64,000 nucleotides of DNA from the NCBI GenBank assembly GCA_934359255.1, contig CAKRLG010000002.1, forward strand, positions 124,001 through 188,000, in the 5' to 3' direction. Source of the stretch: an uncultured Ruminococcus sp. Its GTDB lineage: Bacteria; Bacillota; Clostridia; Lachnospirales; Lachnospiraceae. Position numbers and translations under genes: made by a program. Shown piece by piece: positions 63,973 to 64,000 of this stretch. How positions within the stretch are numbered: position 1 is the stretch's first letter; each line of letters starts with the position of its first letter. The notes beneath the pieces were generated by a model. It was given only the letters and a program-made list of their open reading frames with translations, was not told where the DNA came from and made no database searches.

Positions 63973-64000
63973 TCTAAGCCTGTGTGTCTGTCCGCATTAT

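Overview
The window looks like a chromosomal segment of a spore-forming low-to-mid GC Firmicute, most likely a gut Lachnospiraceae (Blautia / Mediterraneibacter / Dorea-type). The reasons are the sporulation genes gpr and spoIIP, the B. subtilis-like housekeeping order (ftsEX-ctp, comEA/comEC/holA/rpsT, spoIIP-lepA-hemW, cdaA-cdaR), strong AGGAGG ribosome sites, sigma-A type promoters, and surface proteins and short palindromic elements of the kind seen in that family. Species cannot be fixed from the sequence alone.

Layout. 1-3.6 kb: end of an unknown gene, then an OPT-family transporter with a PqqD-like partner and a YitT membrane protein. 3.7-8.8 kb: a PucR-type regulator, ftsE-ftsX, a carboxy-terminal processing protease and a DegV protein. 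8.9-13.9 kb: a maltodextrin/glycogen unit (malQ, LacI-type regulator, glycogen phosphorylase) with a perfect palindromic operator upstream. 13.9-21.7 kb: a small DMT transporter, then comEA, a two-component system, a GerMN lipoprotein, comEC and holA. 21.8-29.3 kb: rpsT (reverse strand), gpr, spoIIP, lepA, an unusual glycosyltransferase/MarR-HTH fusion, hemW. 29.3-41.5 kb: uvrA with a LexA-box, mreB, recD2, comFC, two unknown membrane proteins, cdaA, cdaR, HPr and an rRNA methyltransferase.

41.5-44.4 kb is a decayed, partly AT-rich island: an intact larE, a broken ispH-like gene, a broken RelB/YafQ toxin-antitoxin pair and a DUF262 remnant. 44.5-49.3 kb carries a SpoU-type RNA methyltransferase, an HD protein, a frameshifted AraC regulator and a divergent GH127 beta-L-arabinofuranosidase, followed by a 184-base foldback element.

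49.6-57.1 kb is the most interesting part. A sigma-A promoter and a cobalamin riboswitch with its own terminator precede a four-gene unit: a 1129-residue secreted protein with about five repeated beta-rich (NEAT-like) modules ending in half of a substrate-binding protein, then a complete lipoprotein substrate-binding protein, a BtuC/FecC permease and an ATPase with a roughly 100-residue C-terminal extension. It reads as a corrinoid-capture and import system for a Gram-positive envelope.

57.2-64 kb: a 164-base MITE with perfect 18-base ends, a three-gene signalling unit (degenerate kinase-like 7TM sensor, PAS histidine kinase, NarL-type regulator), an SPFH protein with four zinc ribbons, and a DUF4428 protein with a 12-residue tandem repeat and a terminal zinc ribbon. 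No tRNA, rRNA or CRISPR array was seen.
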